A stretch of DNA of 64,000 nt from DASUPK01 sp963833375. GTDB lineage: Bacteria > Actinomycetota > Thermoleophilia > Solirubrobacterales > 70-9. Shown here one piece after another: positions 45,579 to 53,929 of the stretch. Numbering within the stretch: the first letter of the stretch is position 1; every line of letters begins with the position of its first letter. Both the position numbers and the translations under genes were made by a program. The notes under the pieces were generated by a model, which saw only the letters and a list, made by a program, of their open reading frames with translations, was not told the origin of the DNA and made no database searches. The stretch is from contig CAWHXR010000010.1 of the NCBI GenBank assembly GCA_963833375.1, positions 558,001 to 622,000 of the forward strand, given 5' to 3'.

Positions 45579-46147
45579 TCCTCGCCTCGCGCTCTCAGCA
45601 GCGCAAAGCGCTGCTCAGAGCGCTGGGCGTCCAGTTCAGAGCGATCGCATCGGAGGTCGAGGAGACCAGCGAGGGGGAGCCGCGCGAGGTCGTGCTCGCC
45701 AACGCCCTGGCCAAGGGCCGGGCGGTGGCGGCGAGGCGGCGACGGGGGACGTTGGTGATCGCCGGCGACACCGAGGTCGTCGTGGATGGTCGTGCCCTCG
45801 GCCAGCCGGCGCTGGAGGGCGAGGCGCGCTGGTGCCTGGAGACGCTCTCCGGCCGCTCGCACGAAGTCCTCGGCGCCCTGGCGCTGCTCGGACCGGACCG
45901 GGTAGAGGGGGGGCTCGCGGTCCGCACCGGGGTCGAGTCCACTCGGGTGATCTTCGCGAAGCTCGAGCCCGAGCTGATCGACCTCTATCTCGCGAGCGGC
46001 GAGTGGCGCGGGCGCGCCGGCGGATACGCGGTGCAGGGACTGGGCTCGGCCCTGGTCGCGGGGATCGAGGGAGACGTCTCCAACGTGATCGGCCTGCCGG
46101 TCGAGCTGCTGCTGCGGCTCGCACCCGAGCTCGCCGGCTGGAGCTAG
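45560..46147 (+). CDS. maf: Maf-like nucleotide pyrophosphatase
   Basis: 195 residues if started at CTG 45560, the only usable start before the conserved VILASRSQQRKALLRALGV; upstream is a TGA at 45548. The N-terminal motif here is SRSQQR instead of S-P-R-R, and the usual LGKP is LGQP (RALGQP). GDTEVVVDG, LSGRSHEVLGALAL and YAVQGLGSALV are otherwise typical. Expected to hydrolyse dTTP/UTP or modified nucleotides; the changed motif residues may alter specificity. Starting at ATG 45692 would remove a third of the active site. Confidence 0.85.
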   Translation: MVPRAVILASRSQQRKALLRALGVQFRAIASEVEETSEGEPREVVLANALAKGRAVAARRRRGTLVIAGDTEVVVDGRALGQPALEGEARWCLETLSGRSHEVLGALALLGPDRVEGGLAVRTGVESTRVIFAKLEPELIDLYLASGEWRGRAGGYAVQGLGSALVAGIEGDVSNVIGLPVELLLRLAPELAGWS

Positions 46148-46223
46148 ATCCCGAATTCGCGGACTTTGGGCATTTAGGGCGAGCCGCTAGGCTGGGCTCG
46201 AAGCACCTATTTTGGCGTCACGG

Positions 46224-47264
46224 ATGAACCTTCTCACCTCAATCAACCCTGCCCGCGACATGGCCGTCGACCTCGGAACGGCGAACACGCTCGTCTACGT
46301 CCGCGGACGCGGGATCGTCGTCTCCGAGCCCTCCGTCGTGGCGGTCGACGTGAGCTCCGGGGAGGTGCACGCCGTGGGCGCCGAGGCCAAGCAGATGCTG
46401 GGACGCACTCCGTCCACGATCAACGCGATGCGTCCGCTCAAGGATGGCGTGATCGCCGACTTCGAGGTCACCGAATCGATGCTCCGCTACTTCATCAAGC
46501 GGGCCAACCACAGCCGGTTCACCCATCCACGCGTCGTCGTCTGCGTCCCCTCCGGGGTCACCGGAGTCGAGAAGAGGGCGGTCGAGGAGGCGTGCCTCGG
46601 GGCGGGCGCCCGCGAGGCCTACCTGATCGAGGAGCCGATGGCGGCCGCAATCGGCTCGGGGCTGCCCGTCAGCGAGCCCACCGGCAGCCTGATCATCGAC
46701 ATCGGCGGCGGGACGACCGAGGTGGCGGTGATCTCCCTGGGCGACATCGTCGTCTCCCAGTCGATTCGGGTGGGTGGCGACGAGATGGATGAGGCGATCA
46801 TGAACTTCTGCAAGCGAGAGCACCAGCTGCTGATCGGCCATCAGACGGCGGAGGACGTGAAGCACGAGGCGGGCTCGGCATCGCCCCTGAACCCGGAGAT
46901 CGAGATCGAGATTCGCGGCCGGGATCTCGCCTCAGGCCTCCCCAGGGCGGTCAAGCTGAACTCGGAGGACGTCCGCGATGCGCTCGATGAGCCGATCGCC
47001 CAGATCATCGCGGCGGTTCGCGACACGCTCGACCGGACGCCCCCGGAGCTGGCGGGCGACCTGATGGAGCGCGGCATGACCCTCGCGGGCGGGGGTGCGC
47101 TCCTCCATGGGATGGCGGAGAGGATGAGCGAGGAGTGTCAGATGCCGGCCCGGCTCGCCGAGTCGCCGCTCACCTGCGTCGCCACCGGTTCCGGCCAGGC
47201 GCTCGAGGAGTTCGAGGCGATCAAGCGCGCCCTGAAGAACTCCCGGGTTCGGAGGCGGTACTGA
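46224..47264 (+). CDS. mreB: rod shape-determining protein MreB
   Basis: 346 residues from ATG 46224 (a TTG twelve bases upstream is an alternative). Actin-fold motifs: phosphate 1 DLGTANTLVYVRGRG, phosphate 2 DIGGGTTEVAVISLG and the adenosine loop LAGGGALLHGMAERM. Forms filaments at the membrane that direct lateral wall synthesis. First gene of the elongation cluster, with mrdA 27 bases downstream. Confidence 0.96.
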   Translation: MNLLTSINPARDMAVDLGTANTLVYVRGRGIVVSEPSVVAVDVSSGEVHAVGAEAKQMLGRTPSTINAMRPLKDGVIADFEVTESMLRYFIKRANHSRFTHPRVVVCVPSGVTGVEKRAVEEACLGAGAREAYLIEEPMAAAIGSGLPVSEPTGSLIIDIGGGTTEVAVISLGDIVVSQSIRVGGDEMDEAIMNFCKREHQLLIGHQTAEDVKHEAGSASPLNPEIEIEIRGRDLASGLPRAVKLNSEDVRDALDEPIAQIIAAVRDTLDRTPPELAGDLMERGMTLAGGGALLHGMAERMSEECQMPARLAESPLTCVATGSGQALEEFEAIKRALKNSRVRRRY

Positions 47265-47291
47265 GGGCCGGCTGAGGAGGAGACTCGGCCC

Positions 47292-49190
47292 ATGTACCTC
47301 CTTCAGCGCCCCGACGACATCCCGCCGCGCCTGACGAATCGCCTCAACGCGCGCATAGCCGTCCTCTCGGCCGTGGTCATCGCGGCGGTCGCGATGGTGG
47401 TGCTGAGGCTGTGGTCCCTGCAGGTGCTCTCCGGCGAGCACTACCGCGCCCTCGCCAAGGATCACGGCGTCCTCGACGTCAGGGTGCACCCGCCCCGCGG
47501 CGAGATCCTCGATCGGACGGGGAAGGCCCTGGTCGAGAACCGCACGGTGATGAGCCTCGAGCTGCGGCCCTCGGATCTGCCCCGCTCTCCCCAGGAGCGC
47601 CGGGCCGAGCTGCACCGGCTCGGCGGGATCCTCGGAACCTCGCAGCGCGAGATCCGCCGCAAGATCCGAGAGACGCCTCAGTACGCCGGCTATCCGGTGG
47701 TCCTGCGCCAGGGCGTCGACAGGCGGCTGCTCTTCTACCTGCTCGAGAATCGCGAGCGCTTCCCCGGCGTCAGTGTCGAGCGCACCTACGTCCGCGACTA
47801 CAAGGACGGCTCGCTCGCCGCCCACCTGCTCGGGATCGTCGGTCAGGTGAGCCCGCATCAGCTCACCCGTCCCGCGTACCGGACTCTGAAGCCCGGCGAC
47901 ATCATCGGCCAGGCGGGCGTCGAGTACACCTACGACAAGTTCCTGCGCGGCACCGCCGGGAGCCAGCGGATCCAGGTGGATGCGCTGGGCCGGCCCCGTG
48001 GGCAGCTCGGCAGCCGGCCCGCCCAGGCCGGCGACAACCTGCGGCTGACGCTCGACGCCGGGCTGCAGGCGGTCGGCGAGGCGGCGCTGAGCGCCAAGGG
48101 ACTCCCCAGCGCCTTCGTGGCGATGAACGTCCAGACCGGCGCGATCCTGGCGATGGGCTCTTACCCCACCTACGACCCGTCCTTCTACACACAGCCTCAC
48201 ACCCGTGCGCAGTACGACGCGTTCGGCAACCGGCCGGGAGACCCCCTGGTGGACCGGGCCGATCAGGGCGGGTATCCGACGGGCTCGGCCTTCAAGCCCA
48301 TCACCGCGACCGCCGCGCTCGAGGACCACCTGATCTCGCCGAGCACGATCTTCGACGACACCGGTTCGCTCGACATCGGCGGGATCACGCTCCACAACGC
48401 AGGGGGAGCCGCGAACGGGCCGGTCGACATGAGCACCGCCCTGAAGGTGTCCTCCGACGTCTACTTCTACAACCTCGGGCTGCACGCCCGGGCGAGCGGG
48501 AACGGCGGCCAGATCCAGGACTGGGCGCACGCGTACGGATTGGGTCAGAAGCCCGGGATCGACGTCCCCGACGCCACCTCGGGCCTGATCCCGACGCCGG
48601 CCTGGCGAAACCGCGTCTTCCGCCATCACTCCAACCCCTACATCGACCGGCCCTGGACGCAGGGCGACAACGTCAACCTCGCGGTCGGGCAGGGCGACGT
48701 CCAGGTCACCCCGCTGCAGCTGGCGCGGGCTTACGCGGCGCTCGCCAACGGTGGCACGCTGGTCACCCCGCATGTCGGTGGCCGCATCGTGGACGTTCAC
48801 GGCCGGACCGTCAGGCGGATCAAGCCGAAGCCGAAGCGCCACCTGCACATCTCCGAGGAGACGCGCAGCGTCATCCTGGGCGGCATGGAGCGGGCCGCGA
48901 TGGAGCCGGGGGGCACCTCATATTCGGTCATGGGCGGATTCCCCTTCCCGATCGCCGGCAAGACGGGCACGGCACAGCGGGACGGACAACAGGATCAGTC
49001 CTGGTACGGCGCGATCGCGCCCTATCGGAACCCGCAGATCGTGGTCACCGCTACGGTCGAGCGCGGCGGCTTCGGGGTCGAATCGGCCGCGCCGATCGTC
49101 CGGACCATCCTCGAGCACTACTTCCACCTCAACCAGGGAGCCGCCGGCGGCGCGAGCGGGGCCGCCGCCGCGGCGGCGGGGCCGGGCTGA
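47292..49190 (+). CDS. mrdA: penicillin-binding protein 2 (first copy)
   Basis: 632 residues. A short cytoplasmic N-terminus and one transmembrane helix (~22-45) lead to the PBP dimerisation domain (VHPPRGEILDRTGKALVENR) and the transpeptidase. Active-site Ser in GYPTGSAFKPITATAAL (SxxK), KVSSDVYFYN (SxN-type SSD) and IAGKTGTAQ (KTG). The C-terminus has an Ala/Gly-rich tail. Class B transpeptidase of the elongasome. It shares strong similarity with the copy at 51932. The stop overlaps the rodA start (TGATG). Confidence 0.95.
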   Translation: MYLLQRPDDIPPRLTNRLNARIAVLSAVVIAAVAMVVLRLWSLQVLSGEHYRALAKDHGVLDVRVHPPRGEILDRTGKALVENRTVMSLELRPSDLPRSPQERRAELHRLGGILGTSQREIRRKIRETPQYAGYPVVLRQGVDRRLLFYLLENRERFPGVSVERTYVRDYKDGSLAAHLLGIVGQVSPHQLTRPAYRTLKPGDIIGQAGVEYTYDKFLRGTAGSQRIQVDALGRPRGQLGSRPAQAGDNLRLTLDAGLQAVGEAALSAKGLPSAFVAMNVQTGAILAMGSYPTYDPSFYTQPHTRAQYDAFGNRPGDPLVDRADQGGYPTGSAFKPITATAALEDHLISPSTIFDDTGSLDIGGITLHNAGGAANGPVDMSTALKVSSDVYFYNLGLHARASGNGGQIQDWAHAYGLGQKPGIDVPDATSGLIPTPAWRNRVFRHHSNPYIDRPWTQGDNVNLAVGQGDVQVTPLQLARAYAALANGGTLVTPHVGGRIVDVHGRTVRRIKPKPKRHLHISEETRSVILGGMERAAMEPGGTSYSVMGGFPFPIAGKTGTAQRDGQQDQSWYGAIAPYRNPQIVVTATVERGGFGVESAAPIVRTILEHYFHLNQGAAGGASGAAAAAAGPG

Positions 49191-50359
49191 TGGAAGCCGC
49201 GAAGCCCTCGCTGACGATCGCGCCCCGCCCCTCGCGGCTGGTCGAGTGGCTCAACCTGCGCCGGATGGACGGTGTCATGCTGGGCGCCGCCGTCGGGCTG
49301 ATCGCCTTCAGCGTGTTCACCCTCGCGACCTCGACGAGGAACGAGATCGCCGGGCGGCCGCTCTACTTCGTGGAGCGCCAGGCGCTCTACGCCGCCGTCG
49401 GGATCACCCTGATGATCGCGATCAGCAGGATCGACTACACCCGTCTGCGAGACCTGCGCATGACGATCTACGCCGCGATGGTCGGCTCGATCGCGTTCGT
49501 CTTCCTGGTCGGCACCGCGGTCCGCGGCTCGAATCGCTGGATCGACCTGCCCTTCTTCCAATTCGAGCCGTCGGAGCTGGCAAAGGTGCTGCTCTGCGTC
49601 TCGCTCGCGGCCCTGATCTACGAGCGGATCAGGCGGCCGTTCGGGTTGCGCCAGACGGTCGTCCTCCTCGGGCTTGGACTGGCGCCCGCGGCGCTGGTCT
49701 TCCTCCAGCCCGACCTTGGGACCGGGATCGTGCTCGTCGCCATCGCGGTCGCCATCCTGTTCGTGTCCGGGATCCCATGGCAGCACTTCGCCGCGATCGC
49801 CGCCGCCGCCGCCGTCATCGGCGGGGGTGCTTACGCCGCTGGATCCGCGGCCGGGGTCCATCTCCTCCAGGGCTACCAGCAGGACCGGCTCACCGCCTTC
49901 CTGCACCCGAGCAACGACCCGAAGGACGCGAGCTACCAGGTGAACCAGGCAGTGATCGCGGTCGGGTCGGGTGAGGAGGTCGGGCGCGGGAAGGACGCCA
50001 CCCAGACGGAGCTCCTCTTCCTGCCCGAGCGCCACACGGACTTCATCTACGCAGTGATCGGAGAGCGCTTCGGCTTTCTGGGGGCGGCGTTCGTCGTCTT
50101 CCTCTACGCGGTCCTCTTCTGGCGCGCTATCCGCGTGATGCGGATATCGACCAGCTACTACGGGACGATGATCGCGGGCGGGGTGCTGGCGATGCTGGCC
50201 TTCCAGGTGGTCGTCAACGTCGGCATGAACCTCGGGCTGATGCCCGTCACCGGGATCACCCTGCCGCTGATGAGCTACGGAGGCTCGTCCGTGCTCGGGA
50301 CGTTCCTGGCGCTGGGCCTGCTGCAGAGCATCCACGCCCAGTCGCGTGCGCAGGCGTAG
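49190..50359 (+). CDS. rodA: RodA peptidoglycan glycosyltransferase (first copy)
   Basis: 389 residues, about ten transmembrane helices. SEDS-family signatures: LPFFQFEPSELAKVLLCVSL, LQPDLGTGIVLVAIAVAILF (with the catalytic Asp of this region), LLQGYQQDRLTAFLHPSNDP, ERHTDFIYAVIGERFGF and the C-terminal VTGITLPLMSYGGSS. Polymerises lipid II with the coupled PBP2. Its ATG overlaps the PBP2 stop; a longer frame fused upstream is a shadow of mrdA and is rejected. Confidence 0.95.
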   Translation: MEAAKPSLTIAPRPSRLVEWLNLRRMDGVMLGAAVGLIAFSVFTLATSTRNEIAGRPLYFVERQALYAAVGITLMIAISRIDYTRLRDLRMTIYAAMVGSIAFVFLVGTAVRGSNRWIDLPFFQFEPSELAKVLLCVSLAALIYERIRRPFGLRQTVVLLGLGLAPAALVFLQPDLGTGIVLVAIAVAILFVSGIPWQHFAAIAAAAAVIGGGAYAAGSAAGVHLLQGYQQDRLTAFLHPSNDPKDASYQVNQAVIAVGSGEEVGRGKDATQTELLFLPERHTDFIYAVIGERFGFLGAAFVVFLYAVLFWRAIRVMRISTSYYGTMIAGGVLAMLAFQVVVNVGMNLGLMPVTGITLPLMSYGGSSVLGTFLALGLLQSIHAQSRAQA

Positions 50360-50412
50360 GGGGAACTCTTTCAGTCTCGTTGAACCAAGGCGCTACATTC
50401 GTCCCCGCGCGG

Positions 50413-50443
50413 GTGGGGCTAGGGGCTCCAGAAGGAGCCCCAC
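50413..50443 (+). promoter_or_regulatory. hairpin with alternative pairing before mreC
   Basis: 50422-50429 pairs perfectly with 50434-50441. The same 3' arm can instead pair with 50413-50420 (to 50436-50443), so two exclusive stems are possible, as in attenuators. It sits between rodA and mreC. Confidence 0.4.
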
Positions 50444-50474
50444 TGACGAAAAGCGACTTGAGAGCTAGGAAGAC

Positions 50475-51344
50475 ATGTACCGCAAGCAGGTGCGCCGTCG
50501 ACGGGCGGTGCTGTTGCTGCTCGTCGCCGCCTCGCTGACACTGCTCAGCCTCTATTACCGCGAGGGCAATGCCGGCCCGTTCCACAGCGCTGAGAAGGTC
50601 GTCTCGACGATCTTCTCGCCCATCCAGAGTGGAGCGGATCGTGCGCTGAAACCCGTACGCGACCTGGTCAACTGGTTCCATGAGACCTTCGACGCCCGCG
50701 GGGAGCGGGCCCGTCTCCAGGACGAGGTCGCGACCCTGCGCGATCAGCTCGCCCGCTCGCAGACGACCCGGCAGGAGACCAAGGAGCTGGCGGCGCTCAA
50801 CGAGCTGACCAGCGGCGGCATCGTGCCCGATGGCACGGCTCCGGTCACCGCCCGGGTCGTCGGCCGCTCGCCGACGGTCTGGTACGCGACGGTGACCATC
50901 GACAAGGGGTCGAGCGACGGGGTCCGCGTCGACGACCCGGTGGTCGCCGCCCAGGGGCTGGCGGGGAAGGTCACTCAGACGACCCCGAACACGGCCCAGG
51001 TCACGCTGATCACCGACTCCGACAGCGCCGTGACCGCCCGCGTCACCCCCAGCGGCGCGACGGGGGTGGTCGAGCCGAACGTCGGCAACCCCAACGACCT
51101 GCAGCTCGACTACCTGGAGCGCGGCAAGCCGGTCGCCCGGGGCCAGATGGTGGTCACGGCGGGCTTCTCCACCGGCGACCTCGGTTCGATCTTCCCCCCG
51201 GGGATCCCGATCGGGAAGGTCACGAGGGCCACCGTCGAGGAGCAGCAGGCCTACCAGCGCGTGCACCTCTCCCCGTTCGCGGACCTCCGTGACATGGACT
51301 TCGTCAAGGTCCTGACCACCCACTCCGGAAAGGGCAACGGATGA
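50475..51344 (+). CDS. mreC: cell-shape protein MreC
   Basis: 289 residues. One transmembrane helix (RAVLLLLVAASLTLLSLYY), a coiled coil (RARLQDEVATLRDQLARSQ) and two beta-barrel domains with GRSPTVWYATVTIDKGSSDG and VDDPVVAAQGLAGKVTQTTP, the typical MreC core. The periplasmic part contacts PBP2 and activates RodA/PBP2. The stop overlaps the mreD ATG by four bases. Confidence 0.94.
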   Translation: MYRKQVRRRRAVLLLLVAASLTLLSLYYREGNAGPFHSAEKVVSTIFSPIQSGADRALKPVRDLVNWFHETFDARGERARLQDEVATLRDQLARSQTTRQETKELAALNELTSGGIVPDGTAPVTARVVGRSPTVWYATVTIDKGSSDGVRVDDPVVAAQGLAGKVTQTTPNTAQVTLITDSDSAVTARVTPSGATGVVEPNVGNPNDLQLDYLERGKPVARGQMVVTAGFSTGDLGSIFPPGIPIGKVTRATVEEQQAYQRVHLSPFADLRDMDFVKVLTTHSGKGNG

Positions 51345-51928
51345 TCCTTACGCCGGGGATCATCGCCCGCCTGATCGCCCTTGGCGCGTTCGCCGCAGTG
51401 GCGCAGGTCGTCTGCTTCTCGAAGATGGACGTCTTCGGGACCAATCCCGACGTCGTGCTCCTGGTCGTGTTCTCGGTCGGGGTGCTGGGCGGAAGCCTGA
51501 CCGGCGCGGTCATGGGCTTTTCCGTGGGGCTGTTGATGGACTGCCTCCTGCTCGAGACGCTCGGCGCGTTCGCGCTCACGATGCTCTCCGTCGGCTACGT
51601 CGCCGGGCGCTACCGCGAGACGGTGGGCCGCCCGACCCGGGGCGCGGTCGCGCTGCTCGGTGGCGCCCTGACGCTGCTCGGAGCGCTGGTGATCGCGGCC
51701 ATCCAGATCGGCACGGGCGTCGACGCCAACGTCAGCTTCCTGGTCGTGCGTGACGCGCTCGTCAAGAGCGCGATCGGGGCGGCTCTCGCGATTCCCGTCG
51801 TGCTTGTCGTCAGACTGGTGGTGCGCTCCGCGCTCGTCGACGAGCGAAGGGCCGCCAGGCGCCCCTCGATGCGAGGGGGCTCCGCCAGGAGCCACCCGTT
51901 TGGTGACGGTCCCGTGGAGACGCAGTAG
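51341..51928 (+). CDS. mreD: cell-shape membrane protein MreD
   Basis: 195 residues with five hydrophobic helices (LIALGAFAAVAQVVCF, VVLLVVFSVGVLGGSLTGAV, MDCLLLETLGAFALTMLSVG...). Position immediately after mreC and before PBP2 defines it; sequence similarity among MreD proteins is low. The C-terminal charged tail includes a stem-loop-bearing segment (51876-51900) repeated in nearby spacers. Confidence 0.9.
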   Translation: MILTPGIIARLIALGAFAAVAQVVCFSKMDVFGTNPDVVLLVVFSVGVLGGSLTGAVMGFSVGLLMDCLLLETLGAFALTMLSVGYVAGRYRETVGRPTRGAVALLGGALTLLGALVIAAIQIGTGVDANVSFLVVRDALVKSAIGAALAIPVVLVVRLVVRSALVDERRAARRPSMRGGSARSHPFGDGPVETQ

Positions 51929-51931
51929 GCG

Positions 51932-53812
51932 ATGATGTATCTGCATCGACCCGAATCCGAGCCGGAACGGCGCACCTCTCCGCTTGCACTGCGGATCTCG
52001 ATCCTGACCGGTCTCGCGATCGCGATCTTCTCCGTCCTCTTCCTGCGCCTCTGGTACGTCCAGGTGCTCTCCGGCGACAAGTACCGGACGCAGGCCAACG
52101 ACAACCGGATCCGCGAGATCCGGGTGCAGGCCCCCCGCGGTGAGATCCTCGACCGGAACGGCAAGGTCCTGGTCGCCAATCGCACCGAGCTGGCGGTCGA
52201 GGTCACCCCGGCCGACCTTCCCGACCCGGGCCCCGACCGCTCGCGCGAGCTCCACCAGCTCTCGACGGTCACCGGCATGTCGATGGACGAGATCCGCAAG
52301 GCGCTCCAGAGCGGGGTCCTGGCGGCGCCCGGCGGGCCGGTGATCCTGAAGAAGGGCCTCGGCGTGGACAAGGTCTATTACCTGCGCGAGAACCAGTCGA
52401 GCTTCCCGGGGGTGAGCGTGGAGCGCGTCTTCACCCGCGAGTACAAGCAGGGCGACGTCGCCGCCCACCTGTTCGGCAACGTCGGCGAGGTGACCGCCGA
52501 GCAGCTCAAGCAGCCGCGGTACACGGGCCTCCACCAGGGCGACACGGTGGGCCAATCCGGCATCGAGTACGAGTACGACCGCTTCCTGCGGGGCAAGCCC
52601 GGGACCGATCGAGTACAGGTGGATGCCCTCGGCCGGCCGACACAGCAGCTGGCGGGCAAGCCCGCCCAGGCCGGCGACGACGTCCGGTTGACGATCGATG
52701 CCGGCCTGCAGAGCTACGCCGAGGGCGCCCTCGACTCTTTCGGCCTGCCGGGCGCCTTCGTCGCGATGAACGCCCAGAACGGCGAGATCCTGGCGATGGG
52801 CTCGGCGCCGACCTTCGACCCCTCGATCTTCACCCACCCGATCACGCAGAGCCAGTACCACGCGCTCACCTCCCGCAAGACCGACGCCCCGCTGGCGGAC
52901 CGCGCGATCCAGGGCCTCTATCCGACGGGCTCCGCCTTCAAGCCGATCACCGCGACGGCGGCCCTCCAGAACCACCTGATCGCGCCGAACACGATCTTCA
53001 ACGACACCGGGTCGCTGCGGATCGACGCCAACCAGGTGCTGCACAACGCCGGCCATGCGATCAACGGGCCGGTCGACATGAGCGACGCGCTCAAGGTCTC
53101 CTCCGACATCTACTTCTACAACCTCGGCATGAAGGCGAAGGCGTCGAAGGGCGGGGGCATGATCCAGGACTGGGCGAGGCAGTACGGGCTGGGGGAAAAG
53201 ACCGGGATCGACCTGCCGGCCGAGGTGGACGGCCTGATCCCGAACCCCGCCTGGCGAAACCGCCTCTACCACGACCACCTCACGGACCGCCCGTGGAGCG
53301 TCGGCGACAACATCAACCTGGCCGTCGGGCAGGGGGACCTGGAGGCCGATCCGCTGCAGATGGCGGTCGCCTACGCGGCCCTCGGGAACGGCGGCAAGGT
53401 GCTGCGCCCCCACATCGGCGATGACGTGGAGAGCGTCACCGGCCGTGTGCTCGAGGAGATCCGGCCGGCTCCGCGGCGCGAGATCCACATGTCGCCGACC
53501 ACCCGGGACACGATCATGACCGGCCTCACCCGCGCCGCAATGGAGCCGGGCGGGACCTCGTACCCGGTCTTCGGTCACTTCCCCTTCACGGTGGCCGGCA
53601 AGACCGGGACCGCGCAGCGCCCCAACCAGCCCGACCAGTCCTGGTACATCGTGCTCGCCCCCGCGAAGAACCCCCAGATCGTTGTCGCCGTGACGGTCGA
53701 GCGGGGCGGATTCGGAGCCGACACGGCCGCGCCGGTCGCCGCGCGCATCCTCGAGCACTACTTCCACCTGCCGATCACGCCCACGGCCGGCACGAGCAAG
53801 ACGCAGGAGTGA
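51932..53812 (+). CDS. mrdA: penicillin-binding protein 2 (second copy)
   Basis: 626 residues from ATG 51932, three bases after mreD. Transmembrane helix (~25-45), VQAPRGEILDRNGKVLVANR, active-site Ser in LYPTGSAFKPITATAAL, KVSSDIYFYNLG, and VAGKTGTAQR. It is collinear and highly similar to the first copy but has a different N-terminus, no Ala/Gly tail and a different lysine-rich tail (AKASKGGG) in the transpeptidase loop. Catalytic residues are intact, so both copies are likely active. Confidence 0.95.
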   Translation: MMYLHRPESEPERRTSPLALRISILTGLAIAIFSVLFLRLWYVQVLSGDKYRTQANDNRIREIRVQAPRGEILDRNGKVLVANRTELAVEVTPADLPDPGPDRSRELHQLSTVTGMSMDEIRKALQSGVLAAPGGPVILKKGLGVDKVYYLRENQSSFPGVSVERVFTREYKQGDVAAHLFGNVGEVTAEQLKQPRYTGLHQGDTVGQSGIEYEYDRFLRGKPGTDRVQVDALGRPTQQLAGKPAQAGDDVRLTIDAGLQSYAEGALDSFGLPGAFVAMNAQNGEILAMGSAPTFDPSIFTHPITQSQYHALTSRKTDAPLADRAIQGLYPTGSAFKPITATAALQNHLIAPNTIFNDTGSLRIDANQVLHNAGHAINGPVDMSDALKVSSDIYFYNLGMKAKASKGGGMIQDWARQYGLGEKTGIDLPAEVDGLIPNPAWRNRLYHDHLTDRPWSVGDNINLAVGQGDLEADPLQMAVAYAALGNGGKVLRPHIGDDVESVTGRVLEEIRPAPRREIHMSPTTRDTIMTGLTRAAMEPGGTSYPVFGHFPFTVAGKTGTAQRPNQPDQSWYIVLAPAKNPQIVVAVTVERGGFGADTAAPVAARILEHYFHLPITPTAGTSKTQE

Positions 53813-53929
53813 TGGCGGCACAATCCCCGGCGATGTTTACCCTGATGATGCGAGGGTGCTCCACAGATCCGAGGCGGCTCCGTCAGGGGCCACCCGTTCC
53901 ATGGATCGAGGAGCGACCCGTTTAGCTCT
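53813..53929. other. mrdA2-rodA2 spacer with hairpin-like repeat
   Basis: Contains ggcggctccgtcaggggccacccg (split here as two parts: ggcggctccgtca, ggggccacccg), which resembles the segment within mreD at 51876-51900 and the hairpin at 50422. The stem arms are partly degenerate here. It separates the second PBP2 from the second RodA by 117 bases, unlike the overlapping first pair. Confidence 0.4.

Noticed and set aside
46932..48848. 638-residue minus-strand ORF opposite mreB and mrdA1
   Set aside because: Antisense shadow of strongly supported genes.
47411..50359. 982-residue + strand ORF fusing a long N-terminal part to RodA
   Set aside because: The N-terminal 590 residues are an out-of-frame reading of mrdA; RodA starts at ATG 49190, coupled to the PBP2 stop.
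51251..53821. 856-residue minus-strand ORF opposite mreD and mrdA2
   Set aside because: Same antisense artefact; the + strand carries the real genes.
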